From Rugalucina vietnamica (lineage: Eukaryota > Mollusca > Bivalvia > Lucinida > Lucinidae), in contig OZ024874.1 in NCBI GenBank assembly GCA_964017185.1, positions 20,506,457 through 20,570,456 on the forward strand: a stretch of 64,000 bases of DNA, given 5' to 3'. Below the pieces are notes generated by a model. That model made no database searches and was not told where the DNA came from. It saw only the letters and a list, made by a program, of their open reading frames with translations. A program made the position numbers and the translations under genes. Positions 21,105-33,299 of this stretch are shown piece after piece. Numbering within the stretch: position 1 is the first letter of the stretch; the number at the start of each line of letters is the position of its first letter.

Positions 21105-24100
21105 TTAATTAATCCATGCATAACTGAAAAAGTCATTGTTTAGCCAAAATTCACACTGCACAGGATGAAAGGCGGCTGAAGCTGTGGTAACGCTGGAGAA
21201 ATTTGCCGTAACGCCAGGGTATGGTTTCCATGTGTCACTTTTCGGCCGTCCAGAATGTATGAATGACAGAACTTCGTTTCTCACATTCTGCTGCCACTGG
21301 AGATCAGCTGTTGTTGGATTCTTGATATAGTCGCTGATAAACCCGAAGAACGCAAAAACATCCCACATGTGCATCGAGTACGAGGCTTTGAATGGAATCC
21401 CCACAGCATTGATTGGCTTAGAAGGCCATGACGTCACAACATAGCGATATACCGATGACTTGTATGTAGACGCGGCATACAATGCCATGACGTCATTTGG
21501 ACAGTTTGTCCGAATGTCACTTGCTATGCTAGTGAACTGATACTCAGGTGATATAAATCCAGATGGATATAATTTCATTGCGGTTTGATAAATAAGGTTC
21601 CCAAATGTTCCGATTGAGTTCTCCACGTGCTCGTCATACTGCGTCCAAGTCCAATTATTTAGATCCATATAGGTTGGCTCATAATCGATTTCGTTGGCAC
21701 AGGAACCTGTAGCAAAATAAAGTTTTCTTGATGTTTCATTGACTAGTTAGAGATTCACCAGGAGGACCGAAGAACTAACTAAATGTTATGAACCACTGCG
21801 GAAGCTGAGGGTGAGGTTAGGCGCCTGTAAAACCGGTTTAAGCCCGCCAGTAACTTTGTGTTACTGATCGTTCCAAGGCGATACTTCTGTGGTGGTTCTT
21901 TTTGTTTTATGTCTTGGTGTTTAAAATGTTTTTGTGCTGTTGGCGCCTTATGTGTGTTTCCATAGTTTTAGTTAAGTTAAGGTAACTGAGTGGCCACCTA
22001 TTGGGAAAATAGCTGATCATTCGGCTTACGATATGTTTCATGGTATAAGTACCTGATTGTTAGTTTGGTTTTTTCCCACCTCGGTTTTTGGAGTGGGAAT
22101 CTTTTTCTGATTGCGCCTTTTCCTGATCTTTGCCTACTTGTACCTTTTTAACACTAGTCAGTCTGTCAAAGCGGGTTAGACAGATACCAGCCTGAAAAGA
22201 CAAAGGTGATCACATCATTGAAACTTTACTTTAATAGGTTTGACTAAGTTGCCAGCAGCCTTTTTTGGAGTTGGAATTTCTTTCTGATTGCACCATTTCC
22301 TGATCATAGCCAACTTGAACCTTTTTATTCTTTAAATATATAAGTAAACAGACTCTCTGATAAATATGTATAAACACCATACTGGAAAAAGAGTCTTAGG
22401 ACCAGTTTAGATGATGTGCATACGTATTTGACTTGTGTTCCATCCGGGCAGACCAAGATAAAATAAGGACTACGAACCGATTAGTAAGGGGACATCGATC
22501 ATACGCCCATTTGACCAGGCATCAAAAGGGGCTTCTTGAATGACGTAGCCTGCAATGTTATAATACGAACACTTATCGAAACTTTTATGTTACCCATTGT
22601 TTCAGTTAACATTAATAATGTAATCTTTTATATCTAAAATTAAGTAATAAATAAGGAATAAAATATAATGGTTTTAGTAATAAATAAGGAAACTTTTCAT
22701 GTCTATATTGTAGTAGATCCAGTGGTATACGACTTACCATCGACTATAGCTATAGCGCCGTCATAATGCCCTTTAGTTGGTAAATCTCCTTGATCCTTCA
22801 TAGACCAGTAGGGATATACGTCCCATGGTACTGCTGATGTCACTTCCGCTGACGTCATAGCGTACAGACACGTCACATCACTGCACCCCGATCTCTTCAA
22901 GAATATTTCATTGTCTTTAAAAGCATCTGCGGCGGTTTTATTGAGTATCGGTGAACCGCTGAGAAGCCAAGCCTTGTGAAATAGATCTTTGCTGAGAGGC
23001 GATGCGAGGAGACCGAATATTGCTGTCGCGCCGGAACTTTGTCCAAATAAGGTGACCTATGCAAAAAGAAAATAAAGTTTTAAAATGTAGGTGAATACGA
23101 CACTTACTATGACATAAGGCACTACCTTTGTCGCAACGCTCTACACCCACTGCGCAGATAATTTTAAACTAAGCTACATATATGACAGCTTCCTCACCCT
23201 GGTGACCGTTTTCGAGCATTTCCATTACGGAAAGTTAGTATAATGCAGCGCGTGTTGAAAAGTCACGATGACGTAAAACTATATGGAACTGTATGGAGAG
23301 TTAACTGATCAGTTTGTATAATTTAGCGCGTGTTGAAACGTCACGATGACGTCAAACTATATGGAAAGTTAATTTATCAATCGGTACAATGCAGTGCCTA
23401 TTGAAACGTCACGATGACGTCAAACTATGTGGAAAGTTAATTAACAATTAGTATAATGCAGCATGTGTTGAAACGTCACGATGACGTCAAAAACAACAAT
23501 TCCGGTTCCGGTTGACGACAATTCTATCAATGTACAGAAGAACATAAGAGAACAGAACATTTTTACCACGGTGACGCTATTATACGTAATTCTCATGAGG
23601 AATCATTAAGTAAGCTATTCTAAGATTAAAATGATATTACATTATGTTCAAATTGACAATTGTGAAAACAAATGGCCCATACATTTTTTTACATGTATGC
23701 AAGACTCGTCAGCTGCAAACGATGTAACAACCTAATTCGTTATTTATAGCCTTACTGATACAGAGAATAGACTTTCAGATTCGTCAGCATTCAATACACA
23801 ACGAAACGAAATCATTGTTAAAGGTAAACACCTGCTTTGGATCCCCACCGAAGTTCTCAATATTTATTTGTATCCACTGCAGAACTGCCAGCATGTCCAT
23901 AAACCCATAGTTACCAGACGTTTGTGTCGTAGAGTCGTCTGCAAGGATTTGTAATGCCAGAAACCCGAACGCATGCAGACGATAGTTGAGACCAACATAA
24001 ACGATATCGGTATCGCTGGCTAACTGTTCTGTTGGGCTATACAGAGGCCAGTCCCCACTTGAGCATTGGAGACTACAGCCATGTAACCATACCATTACAG

Positions 24101-24452
24101 GCTTTTTCGCGGTGACATCAAGCGTGGGAGTGAAAACGTTTAAATATAAACAATCCTCGTTTCCGTCATATTTTGTAGGGTCGTATGGACTCCGCTGATA
24201 GCACGTGTTACCGTATTTCTCTGCAATTAACGTTCCATTCCAGCACGTGCCTGACGTTTTACTAAGTAATCTCGGTGGTTTCCATCGCAGCGTGCCGATA
24301 GGCGGTTCGGCGTACGGAATTCCTCGAAAACTGTAGGCGCCATCTTGATATAGTCCCGATACAGGGCCACACGTCGTCTGGGTAACTGGAGGCGCGGTGA
24401 CAACAAATATACATAGGAAAGCGGTGATAATTCCGAACACAATCATCTTCAT
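21105..24452 (-). CDS. Secreted carboxylesterase/cholinesterase-like hydrolase (three exons)
   Basis: Exons on the minus strand are 24452-23832, 23056-22738 and 21706-21105, with GT-AG junctions (GTGTTT and GTAAGT donors, TGCATAG and CTACAG acceptors). Phases fit and give 513 aa. Residues 1-20 form a signal peptide (MKMIVFGIITAFLCIFVVTA). Family marks follow: FRGIPYAEPPIGTLRWKPP, EDCLYLNVFTP, VMVWLHG, GLNYRLHAFGFL and GNYGFMDMLAVLQWI. The nucleophile elbow is GQSSGA (Ser214), the likely acid is Glu319 in CANEID, and the His is H426 in SMHMWDVFAFFGF. Type-B esterases hydrolyse carboxyl esters; some relatives are non-catalytic adhesion proteins. The oxyanion-hole motif, usually HGGG, is HGCS here, so activity may be reduced. 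At 513 aa it is slightly short, mainly between Ser and Glu. Intron 1 holds a CRE-like array and intron 2 an R1 copy. Two relics of exon 3 follow downstream. Confidence 0.88.
21735..22150 (-). repeat. Dispersed repeat R1 in esterase intron 2
   Basis: Starts at CATTGACTAGTTAGAG and runs to the terminus TTGTACCTTTT. It lies wholly inside intron 2 (21707-22737), 29 bp from the acceptor. Confidence 0.85.
23210..23495. repeat. Tandem 67-78-bp repeat with CRE palindromes in esterase intron 1
   Basis: Four units each carry GTTGAAACGTCACGATGACG followed by TCAAACTATATGGAAAGTTAA. The palindrome TGACGTCA (CREB/ATF consensus) is exact at 23347-23354, 23415-23422 and 23482-23489. The first unit has TGACGTAA at 23269. 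Being in the first intron, it could act as an enhancer; this is inference. Confidence 0.85.
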
Positions 24453-24459
24453 AATTGTT

Positions 24460-25864
24460 AAGTGTTTGTTCTATTTTTCCTGACCCTAAATCAGCTAATA
24501 ACCCGTGAAAGATCATTTAATCAACTTTACCGCTTATTGGAAAAGGTCCCTCAGGACCTTTTCCACAGTGTTTACTTTGAATATGAAGAAAATTTTACCC
24601 ATGATCGACTGCTCTCTCTCAATTACGCGTTTTGTCACATAAAGCGCTTAATAAAAACTAGTGGACCCGTCTATACTGACTAGACAGTTAACCGCAATCA
24701 ATTAAATTAATCCATTGTTGACACTCCCCGTCAAAAAGCGGTAAAATCTAGCAAGCAGTCTCGATCGTGGTGACTGCTTATCATAGTGCATATAGGTTTA
24801 GATCGTAGATACCCTGACGAGGGGTACAGATACTATAGGAATTCTATATGGCTGACTTTTAGTCCATCACATCGGTCCCATGGGTCTGTTTCTGGTAGTG
24901 TGGCTGCAGGTCAAAATTCAGAACTCTGTCACAAATTGACAGCACTGCAAAATGGTTTTCTACACATCGACATATTGGTTGTAATCGTGTTCCCTTTAGT
25001 ATTGGCTTTGATTCCGTAACATCATAAATTTTGGTCAATGCCTTGAGTGACAGATACACACACTGGTCAAGCGTTCATAACAAGAAACGACATTAATGTA
25101 TAGGAAACGAAACTGAAACGTATGAGAATCGAAATTAATGACAAACCAGAGAATCAACAACACTGAAATCTAGAGCAAAAGGAATCTCTTATAACAAACG
25201 GTTGCTGACCTTTTCATTGGTTTCTTTTTAAAGAAGCCAAACTTGTCATCACTTGTTTCGGATAAGTCAAACACATATACAAATATATCGAATGTATGAT
25301 ACGCCAAAGAAAATTGAGAATATAAACTTTCGACTAGTCTTAATATAGATCTACATGAATATTTCAGACAAAATCATCGCAGCAATCTCACTAGATCTAC
25401 TGACAATCACGTCGAATTGTTTACATACAAACCGATAAAATGATCAGTGACACACACTGCAATTGAGGCAGAAGTTGAGGTTAAATATTCGAGTTATCTC
25501 CTATAGTGTGTATTCTAATGAAAAATAGATAGGCACAGTCCATGCGGAAATTTAAAATTTATTGAAAGAAAGTACCATAAGAAATCCCGACTATTTTGTT
25601 TTCACAAACACTTCAATGATATTGTGTTGGAAGCACTATATGTTCATGGGGCGGAAGTGTTTGCGAAAACGAAATAATCTGGATTTCTAATTATCTTAAT
25701 TCCATTCAATATGTTCAATTTCTGCATTGACTGCGCCTATCTATCAGTCAATAGAGTAAATGGTATAGGAGAAAAAAACTCGAAGTTTTCATTGCATTGT
25801 GTGTCACCCATTCCATACCACGTGTTTACCAGCTGTGAATCTGAAATGATAAATCATCTACCAT
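24460..25864. other. Intergenic, upstream of esterase
   Basis: About 1.4 kb without a recognisable gene or repeat seen elsewhere in the window. It contains a short GAAAAGGTCCCTCAGGACCTTTTC palindrome region near 24538-24562 and should include the esterase promoter. No clear TATA box could be assigned. Confidence 0.5.
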
Positions 25865-25871
25865 GTCCAAT

Positions 25872-25894
25872 CACAGGCGCTCGACGACTGGACT

Positions 25895-25935
<41 letters not shown>

Positions 25936-27824
25936 ATTTTCACCCGTTTGGAGACCCTTACGATATGTTCATGCAATTATTTTACCTTTAAAACCTTTTC
26001 TATCACTCCTCAATCAACCCTCGTCTATGGGCTACTATATAGACAAGGTCGGAAACGCGGTGTCCTAGTTTAATTGGGGTCATGGGATTCCCCGCATCTC
26101 AAACTTATACTTCACCCTTTACCGTTATTTCAATGCTGGCTGTCAACGCATGAGTGTCTTTGTAAAAGGTCTCGCCCATTGCCTTCATTCAAAATAAGCA
26201 CAACCGCCCGTAAAAACTAACAATTAAAGCATTCAACAGAATTGGAGGACATCCCGAATGAAATCGGCAATCTAGCCGTGACATTACTATAAATACACTG
26301 GTCACACGACGTGTTACGCCAGCGCGTGATATGTGTTACGTTGGTTTTCATAGGTTGCTTGATTTAATATCCAGTTAAAACACTTTGTGATCTAGTGTCA
26401 TGGCAACAATGCAATACAATTATCCAGTAGGATTGATTCTTTCATACGATATTTACAGTGACCTTCCACTGATTTCTAGAAACGACAGGTCACCATACAA
26501 AAACATTCGGGATCCCATCCAAGTAGACAGGTGGTGGTATAAAATATAAGTTTACGGGCGACTATGCTTATTTTTGACGAAGGCAATAGGTGAGGCCTTT
26601 TACAAAGTCGCTCATAAGTAGACACTCAGCATTGAAATAACGGTAAAGGGTGAAGTACTAGTTTGAGATGCGGGGAATCCCATGACCCCAATTAAACTAG
26701 GACACCGCGTTTCCGACCTTGTCTATACAGCTCCGTTTCATAAGTTTAGTACATACCGATTTGTTTCATAAGTAATGGCATAGCAGTACCCGTACTTGAA
26801 GCTTTTCCAAATTTTATTGGGTGTTTGCAGATTTGAACGGATTTCGCTAAGTCAATCCATACACATGGAATTATTCACTGATTGTAACAATTTAGATTTT
26901 GATCGATTTATAAATAGATAATAACACATAAAATATGATAAACGAAATAACATAACTTCTGTGACACAAATATCAATGTTAACATTGATTTCTCACATTA
27001 CAGGACAGTTTGAACTAAAAAATATTATTCCAATAAAATGACAGAGCGACCAAGAGACTACACATTACATAATATTTTGTCTACCCTATGTACAGTCGAG
27101 GTTATTGAAGCTTGACATCTTGCATTCTTCAAGACTGCCTTACCTTGTGTGGACTGTCATTTCGCCATTTTGTGTCCCAGTACCTTTTCGAGCGGCTTTC
27201 TTTGGATCAAATCTTTATATTCAACCGTTTGACCAGTGTTATTTGTAAAATCAAACGGTTGTATGTGTAATTATGTATCAAACGCTGACTGATTGAATAA
27301 TTTGGTATACCACGGCTATTTGGGTGCAATATTTCAAGCTTCAATAAACTTGAATATACACAGGGTACACCAAATATTATGTTGGGTGAAGTATACCGGG
27401 TGATATGCCAATTTAACGATATAATCTGTTTTTGGTTAAACCTTTCTTGAAGTGTATGAAATCAATGTTAAAGTTGATATTTGTATCCATGAGTTTTGAT
27501 ATTTTGCTTGTCATTTTAATGTATTACTATTGATAAATCAATCGATTAAAATCTAAAATGTTACAATCAGTGAATAGTTTTATGTATAAAGTTTGACATA
27601 ACGAAATCCGTTCAAATCTGCAAACACCCAATAACATTTGGCCAAGCTTCAAGTAAGGGCACTGCTATGCCATAACTTATGAAACAAATCAGTATGTACT
27701 AAACTTATGAAACGGAGCTGTATAGTAGCCCATAGACGAGGGTTGATTGAGGATTGATAGAAAAGGTTTTAAAGGTAAAATAATTGCATGAACATATCGT
27801 AAGGGTCTCCAAACGGGTGAAAAT

Positions 27825-27880
<56 letters not shown>

Positions 27881-27903
27881 AGTCCAGTCGTCGAGCGCCT
27901 GTG
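25872..27903. mobile_element. Foldback element with 7-bp target duplication, itself invaded
   Basis: The ends CACAGGCGCTCGACGACTGG and its complement are flanked by an exact direct repeat GTCCAAT (25865-25871 and 27904-27910). Arms of about 350 bp (25872-26222 and the complement in 27903-27721 plus 26727-26540) contain poly(T)/poly(A) runs, GCATTTTCACCCGTTTGG and ATGCGGGGAATCCC. A second element (26728-27720) sits in the right arm. No transposase ORF. A 7-8-bp target duplication suggests a hAT-like or other cut-and-paste origin. Confidence 0.85.
26728..27720. mobile_element. TA-flanked TIR element nested in the foldback element
   Basis: The inverted ends start CAGCTCCGTTTCATAAGTTT and extend at least 50 bp, with a second inner CGTTCAAATCTGCAAACACC pair. 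The flanks are TA on both sides, and the empty site (CTATATAG) is preserved in the other foldback arm near 26035. The 993-bp element has no transposase and is a Tc1/mariner-type MITE by its TA target. Confidence 0.85.
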
Positions 27904-27910
27904 GTCCAAT

Positions 27911-28323
27911 GGAGTGAATTTACCCACAGAAACATATTTCGGGAAAATAACGATTACTTATAGTGTCATAAAAAGACCTTATGGTAATTGCTACCAGAGT
28001 CTTTCTATGTTTGATTTGGTCGGATCTGTTCGTACGGTGGCAGTGCCTTTGGTTATCTGTTTCGGTCGGATGGGAAAATGAACAAGCTAGCTGCAATTAA
28101 ATATGTTTAATAAAGAAATATAGAATAAATCGTTTAAACATGCATGCAAGATAAAAAAAATCATTTGAACTAACTCACACACTTAATCATCTATAATGTT
28201 CTCTGGCAGTTTGCAAATGTTCAAATGTTCTCTGGCAGATTACAAATGTTCAAATGTCCCGCACTGGATGTTGATAGTTCCCGTCAATTCGTTGTTTAGC
28301 GTTGTTTTTCCAACGTCGTTTAA
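27911..28323. other. Intergenic stretch
   Basis: No gene recognised. A short local duplication TTCTCTGGCAG...GCAAATGTTCAAATG occurs at 28199-28255. Confidence 0.5.
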
Positions 28324-29727
28324 GGATGTTCGCTGCTAACATTTGACATTTCGGAACTTCCTGTTTTTCTTTTGTTGAATATCTCGAAAACGGTTGCATA
28401 TATTTTTCTAATATTTTATATTTGGATACATATTGATGATATGTATTGAATGAGCCATGAAAATTGTCAATCTAAGGAACTTCATTTTTTCACCCCATTT
28501 TCTGCAACTTTTCAGAAAATTTTAGTTGTCAGTAAAATTTAGGGGGTAGGGTAGATTAAACTTGAATATTACACATCTTCAAATTAATTGCACGAGTTCG
28601 ATGTTTGTTTTAGCAGCAGTATATGTGTATATGGTCTTCTAAGTCGGTCTTTCTGTCTTTGGTGTTCTAGTTTTAAAATTTTGGGTGGTTTTATGAAATG
28701 GGCTTTAAGAAACAAAACAGACGAAAAAAGGCTTAAAATGGCGATTTTCAAGTTGTTGGTGCTCTCTTATATGCACACTACCCTATATATTTCTTTCTTT
28801 TATTCGAACAATATAACGAAGTTCTATCTTGTGTAAAAATACAAGAAAAAGTTTGAATCAACAAATATGGGTTTGGCACATTTCAAAATATTGATTTTTT
28901 CCGACTTTTAAAGTATGGGGGTAGGGTCCGAATAACTAAATGTTTATCATGATTTATTTGTTTGTTCTTGATGATTCATTGACTAGTTAGCAATTCACCA
29001 CGAGGACCGAATAACTAACTAAATGTTATGAACCACTGCAGAAGCTGAGGGTGAGGTTATGGCCATGTAAAACCGGTTTAAGCCCGCCAGTAACTTTGTG
29101 TTACTGATCGTTCCAAGTCGATACTTCTGTGGTGGTTCTTTTTGTTTTATGTTTTGGTGTATAAATTTTTTTGTGCTGTTGGCGCCTTATGTATGTTTTC
29201 ATATTTTTAGTTAAGTTAAGGTAACTGAGTGGCCACCTATTGGGAAAATAGCTGCTCATTCGGCTTACGATATGTTTCATGGTATAAGTACCTGATTGTT
29301 AGTTTGGTTTTTTCCCACGTCGGTTTTTGGAGTGGGAATCTTTTTCTGATTGCGCCTTTTCCTGATCTTTGCCTACTTGTACCTTTTTTGGAAAACGACT
29401 CGTAAAATTGTGTCATCCACTTCAAGTTGCAAATTTTTCATTGCTTTTGGTCCAAAATGGTCTGCATTACGTAAATATTATGAATTTTGAAAGCACTCTA
29501 GGTGTGTTTTTGTTCAAGACAGGTATGTTTCAAAGAATTGAAAATTAAATTATTTTTTCTAAATTTAAAACAAAGTGTTCAGAGGACTCATTCACAGGCC
29601 TGTAGCTCGAAAAAATGCACACTACCCTATACTTATTTTGTTTTCAATGTCTTGTGTTGTAATTTGGAATCAAAAAAGAGTGGTTAGAAAAAAAGTTTGA
29701 ATACTTTTTCATTGGCAGCGAACATCC
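28324..29727. mobile_element. TIR element GGATGTTCGCTGC with TTAA flanks, containing R1
   Basis: The ends GGATGTTCGCTGC and GCAGCGAACATCC are inverted and flanked by TTAA (28320-28323, 29728-29731). If the terminal A is counted in the element, the target is TA instead. An R1 copy is inserted at 28937-29390. The two halves also share GCACACTACCCTATA (28774 and 29617). Non-coding MITE-like element; the class (piggyBac-like versus mariner-like) is open. Confidence 0.75.
28937..29390 (-). repeat. Dispersed repeat R1
   Basis: Nearly complete inner-to-terminal part, from TAAATGTTTATCATGATTTA to TTGTACCTTTT, inserted in the TTAA-flanked TIR element. Confidence 0.85.
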
Positions 29728-29733
29728 TTAATG

Positions 29734-31022
29734 GCACTAACTGATGCAACCATGGATGGTGAATCGTATTTTCTATCGTGACAATGTCCTGGGTCGTATA
29801 CTCGTACCCAATGTGACAATGTCCTGACTCTTATTAATAATTCTCACAATCTTCCTCTAGCTAACTGCTAGGATGTCTCTGAATTTATGTTCTTATAATT
29901 TAACAAATCGCTGATATTAACGATTGTCTTCTAGTTTAAGAAACTAGGATTTCACAGTTTTTCAGTTAATGTGTAGCACTAATCTTGTCCTATTTTACCT
30001 ATAATTTCAACATTTCACTTTCCCTCCTCCAAACTAACGTCTCATATAACTTCCAAAAACTCAACAGCCAGTGTCCACGAATTGTCCGTATTTATGTAAT
30101 TTACTCACCCACACGAGCTAACACACCTCATGAGTAAATCAACCTACTCAATCCATATAAGGCGACATCCTCTAGAACAATCCCTTTGCACACCTACTTT
30201 ACAATGAACAACTTTTGACGTCATACACAAACATCTCTCTCACCCCGGAAATAATAGCTTCCATGTAATATTTGAAAGAAAGTACATGCAAACTGAGAAT
30301 AAAAGGTTTAGTTTTGTTTCTTCTGACATACATGGCTCTGTGCAAACTGGATGGCCGTCACCACGATATATTATAGAGGTCATTTTATTCCAACTAATGA
30401 GAGGCTGGTGAACTAACGCCGGCGAAATATTCAGAAATGTCGAAGTCTTGAACTTTCTGTTGAACATGCTTGCTACTTTGCTCAAATGAACCCAAGAACG
30501 GTGTCTTACGGCTGTATTCTCAACCTACACTCGAGGCATACTCCACTCATACTCATTCAGATGATCTGATCAGTCACTCGTGTGAGCGCATAACTGTTCG
30601 ATTTGGTATGCACATGTCCCACTCACACTCAAACTCAACTCAAATTTCGAGTAAACGTTGAGTGAAGGCGACACCTCACTCGAGCGCTACTCCAAAATTT
30701 TCGGACCCTTATTTCGTCACATTTTCTTCGAAAAAGCCTAATAATAGCAGATTACATACATCACCCGGACCAAGCTTTACGCTCGGGACAAATCTTTTCT
30801 TGAGAGGGGTCGCGAATTCTAGAACAGATTTCGATTTTCCCAAGGCATGTCATTTGCGACTATTTTGAATATGTAAATATGTAAAGCAATTATCCATATT
30901 TTAGGTGAGTGGTCAACATTGTACATCCAGATACAGACACATTTGAGCCTTTGTGCTAGATATCGCTGTCAGACTCACCCCCTCCACCTTACGCACACCC
31001 ATCTACTCACCTACCCATTCCC

Positions 31023-31076
<54 letters not shown>

Positions 31077-31500
31077 AAACAACAAACAGAGAGAGAAGAG
31101 AGAGAGAGCAACACAGAAAGAAAGACAAATAAACAAAGAAACAGACAAACAAACAAACAAACAAGAAGGAATGAGTATAAGCAAATACGATACCATGCGT
31201 GCACATCAAAATGAGATAACAGCTCACCGCACTATGCGGCGTCTAGTCAGAGTCTTTTTTGCTAATTTGATGTTAGAATAATAACATCAAATGTCCATAA
31301 GATTTCAACTTTCTTTGTTTATAATGAAAATGTGACACTACGGTGAGTGATGGCTGTGCATACCAAATCCATACTCCACTCACACTCAATGTAATACCAC
31401 TCGACTCATACTCCAGCCACACTCTCGCGAGTTGAGTTCGAGTTTGAGTTTGAGTGACGGAAGAGAATATAGCCGTTAGGCTAATATCTGTCAATTAATG
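29734..31500. other. Gene-free stretch with low-complexity inverted pair
   Basis: No gene recognised. ACTC-rich segments at 30500-30660 and, inverted, 31360-31490 (both containing an ACGGCT-TATTCTC core) flank a (GA)n microsatellite at 31027-31072 and an (ACAA)n tract near 31142. This may be a degenerate TIR element. Confidence 0.45.
31027..31072. repeat. GA microsatellite
   Basis: About 23 GA units, followed by AGAGAGAAGAGAGAGAG at about 31088 and (AAAC)n. The Leu/Ser ORFs on the opposite strand are artefacts of it. Confidence 0.95.
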
Positions 31501-32880
31501 TTTAATAACAATGCCCTTTGACACTGCTGTTTTGCACGTTTCTACTTGCGCAGCCCTGACAATCACATTTCCTTCTTTAAGGGCCTCTTCTCCGATTAAA
31601 AGCCACTTATCTTGACAGTGATTCGGTCCTTTATCATATGATAAATACCATTTATTTCAAATGAAAAGCTTCTCCTCTCTTTCTCGTTTCAACAAAACTT
31701 CGTATGGGTGAACACTTTCACGCTGTTGTAAATCATTCGTAAAAATTATTCAGTACGCGTGTTCACACTGGGCTTTTGTTGCTTGTGTCCCTCTTTCGCG
31801 ACGATCACGTATGATGATACTTTTGTCAACAGTAAGATGCAAGTTATCAGCTGCATGGAGACGATGGTGTGTTTTCACTTTGTCAGTGAAAGATTCAGCT
31901 GATCCTTGTGTATCTGTTTCGATTTGCTTATCGATTAAGTTTGCCCCTTTTGTATTTGCAAATAATGTTTGGTTGTTATATGAACATCGTTTAGGAAAGG
32001 GTTGTCCGAAAGTATGCCCTGTGCTTCTCCTTGTATTGAGTAAGTTTTTTTCCGTTTTTGTTTTGAGAACGTGTGGTGATGTGCTTTCTACTTGTAGTAT
32101 ATGATTTAATCTAAACGGACTTATAGCAATTTGTGTGCATTGAAGCTGTGATTAAGTTACGTCTTTGGTACATGTAGCCATTTGTACATTGCTGTCCACA
32201 CTTACAAAATGGTTTTGTCTGAGTGTTTTCTTTTGAGTTGTAAAAGTGACATGAGCAAGTCAAGACATAGGCAGATGTTCATTGTAAAACGCTCCGGGTA
32301 TCTTCGGTTTCTTTTCAACATCACGCCCCGCTACCTCCTGTGTAATAATTGGCAAAATATTGAGTCTTGGATGGACACAGATACCATCTCGAGTGGACGT
32401 CCTGGTGTTCAGATGCTAACAGACAATGATGAAAGCCAATTAAAAGATGTCAACGTGAAAAAGTCGAGTGCTTCAAAGAGAAGTCAAGATGGTCCAAATT
32501 GGCGATCAGTTAATTGTCATTTAATGATCGTTAATCGGTTCGGTGATCTGTTCCGAATAACCGCGAGAATTCTGTTCTGCTCTAAAACATTCTTAAATTC
32601 ATTAAAATCATTGACTTTACGTATCGAATTGATGTAAGGCCTGCTGTATTTTGTTGTCAAGCTCGTATTTCGTGGTAAAAAGTATATTCGGGAGTTGAAA
32701 CGGAATGCAATTGACTCGCACATTTTAGCATAAAATTTCCAATTATGGTGTGGTCGGTGCAGCAGATCGTTCTCCAATGGCGGCAGATGAAAATTAAAAA
32801 AAAAAATGTTATTATGTAGTTTACGCATTTTATTGGGAAACCCGAGAGAGAAGGTACATAAACATAGACTAAGGCACATT
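31500..32880 (-). pseudogene. Frame-broken coding-like relic, family unknown
   Basis: On the minus strand several protein-like stretches follow one another in different frames. The first is 32879-32517 with IRKVNDFNEFKNVLEQNRIL and NRSPNRLTI. Later come QNKNGKKLTQYKEKHRAYF, then DKVKTHHRLHAADNLHLTVD with IIIRDRRERGTQATKAQC, and finally NKWYLSYDKGPNHCQDKWLL with IGEEALKEGNVIVRAAQVE. Composition and the absence of homopolymers suggest decayed coding sequence, possibly of a transposon. I do not recognise the family. The plus-strand ORF 32182-32637 is probably its antisense shadow. Confidence 0.35.
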
Positions 32881-32937
32881 GTAATCCAAAATGATAATCT
32901 ATTTAAGTGTGACTATAAGTGTATCAAATTAAAAAGG

Positions 32938-33200
32938 AATAAGTAGGCAAATATGGGGAAAAGGCGCAATCAGAAAAAGATTCCCACTCAAAAAACCGCG
33001 GTGGGAAAAAACTAAATTAACAATCAGGTAATTACACCATGAAAACATATCGTAAGCCGAATGAGCAGCTATTTTCTCAAAAGGTGGCCACTCAGTTACC
33101 TAAACTTAATTAAAGAATGTGAAACATACATAAGGCGCCAACAGCACATTTTTTTAAACACCAAGACAAAACAAAAAGAAACTACTACAGGCATGGCATG
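32938..33200 (+). repeat. Dispersed repeat R1
   Basis: GGGAAAAGGCGCAATCAGAA to GAAACTACTACAGGCATGG. It ends about 100 bp before the conserved block upstream of the intact Olig-like gene. Confidence 0.8.
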
Positions 33201-33299
33201 ACGTATCGCCTAGTTATCGCTTTATGGTCATTAAAGGTGAAGCACGCATTATGAGTAGAAAACGCTGTTTCCACAGCACCTTGCAGTGTGTGTTTCATT

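Noticed and set aside
23210..23495. Tandem units considered as a CRISPR-like array
   Set aside because: Units are directly tandem minisatellite repeats without unique spacers, in a eukaryotic intron.
25711..26073. ORFs with poly-Phe at 25711, 27705 and 34530
   Set aside because: Translations of poly(T)/poly(A) tracts in repeats.
31003..31227. Three overlapping Leu/Ser-rich minus ORFs
   Set aside because: Reading frames through (GA)n; no coding signal outside the repeat.
32182..32637. 151-codon plus-strand ORF
   Set aside because: It overlaps a more protein-like minus-strand reading and shows no domain; treated as its shadow.
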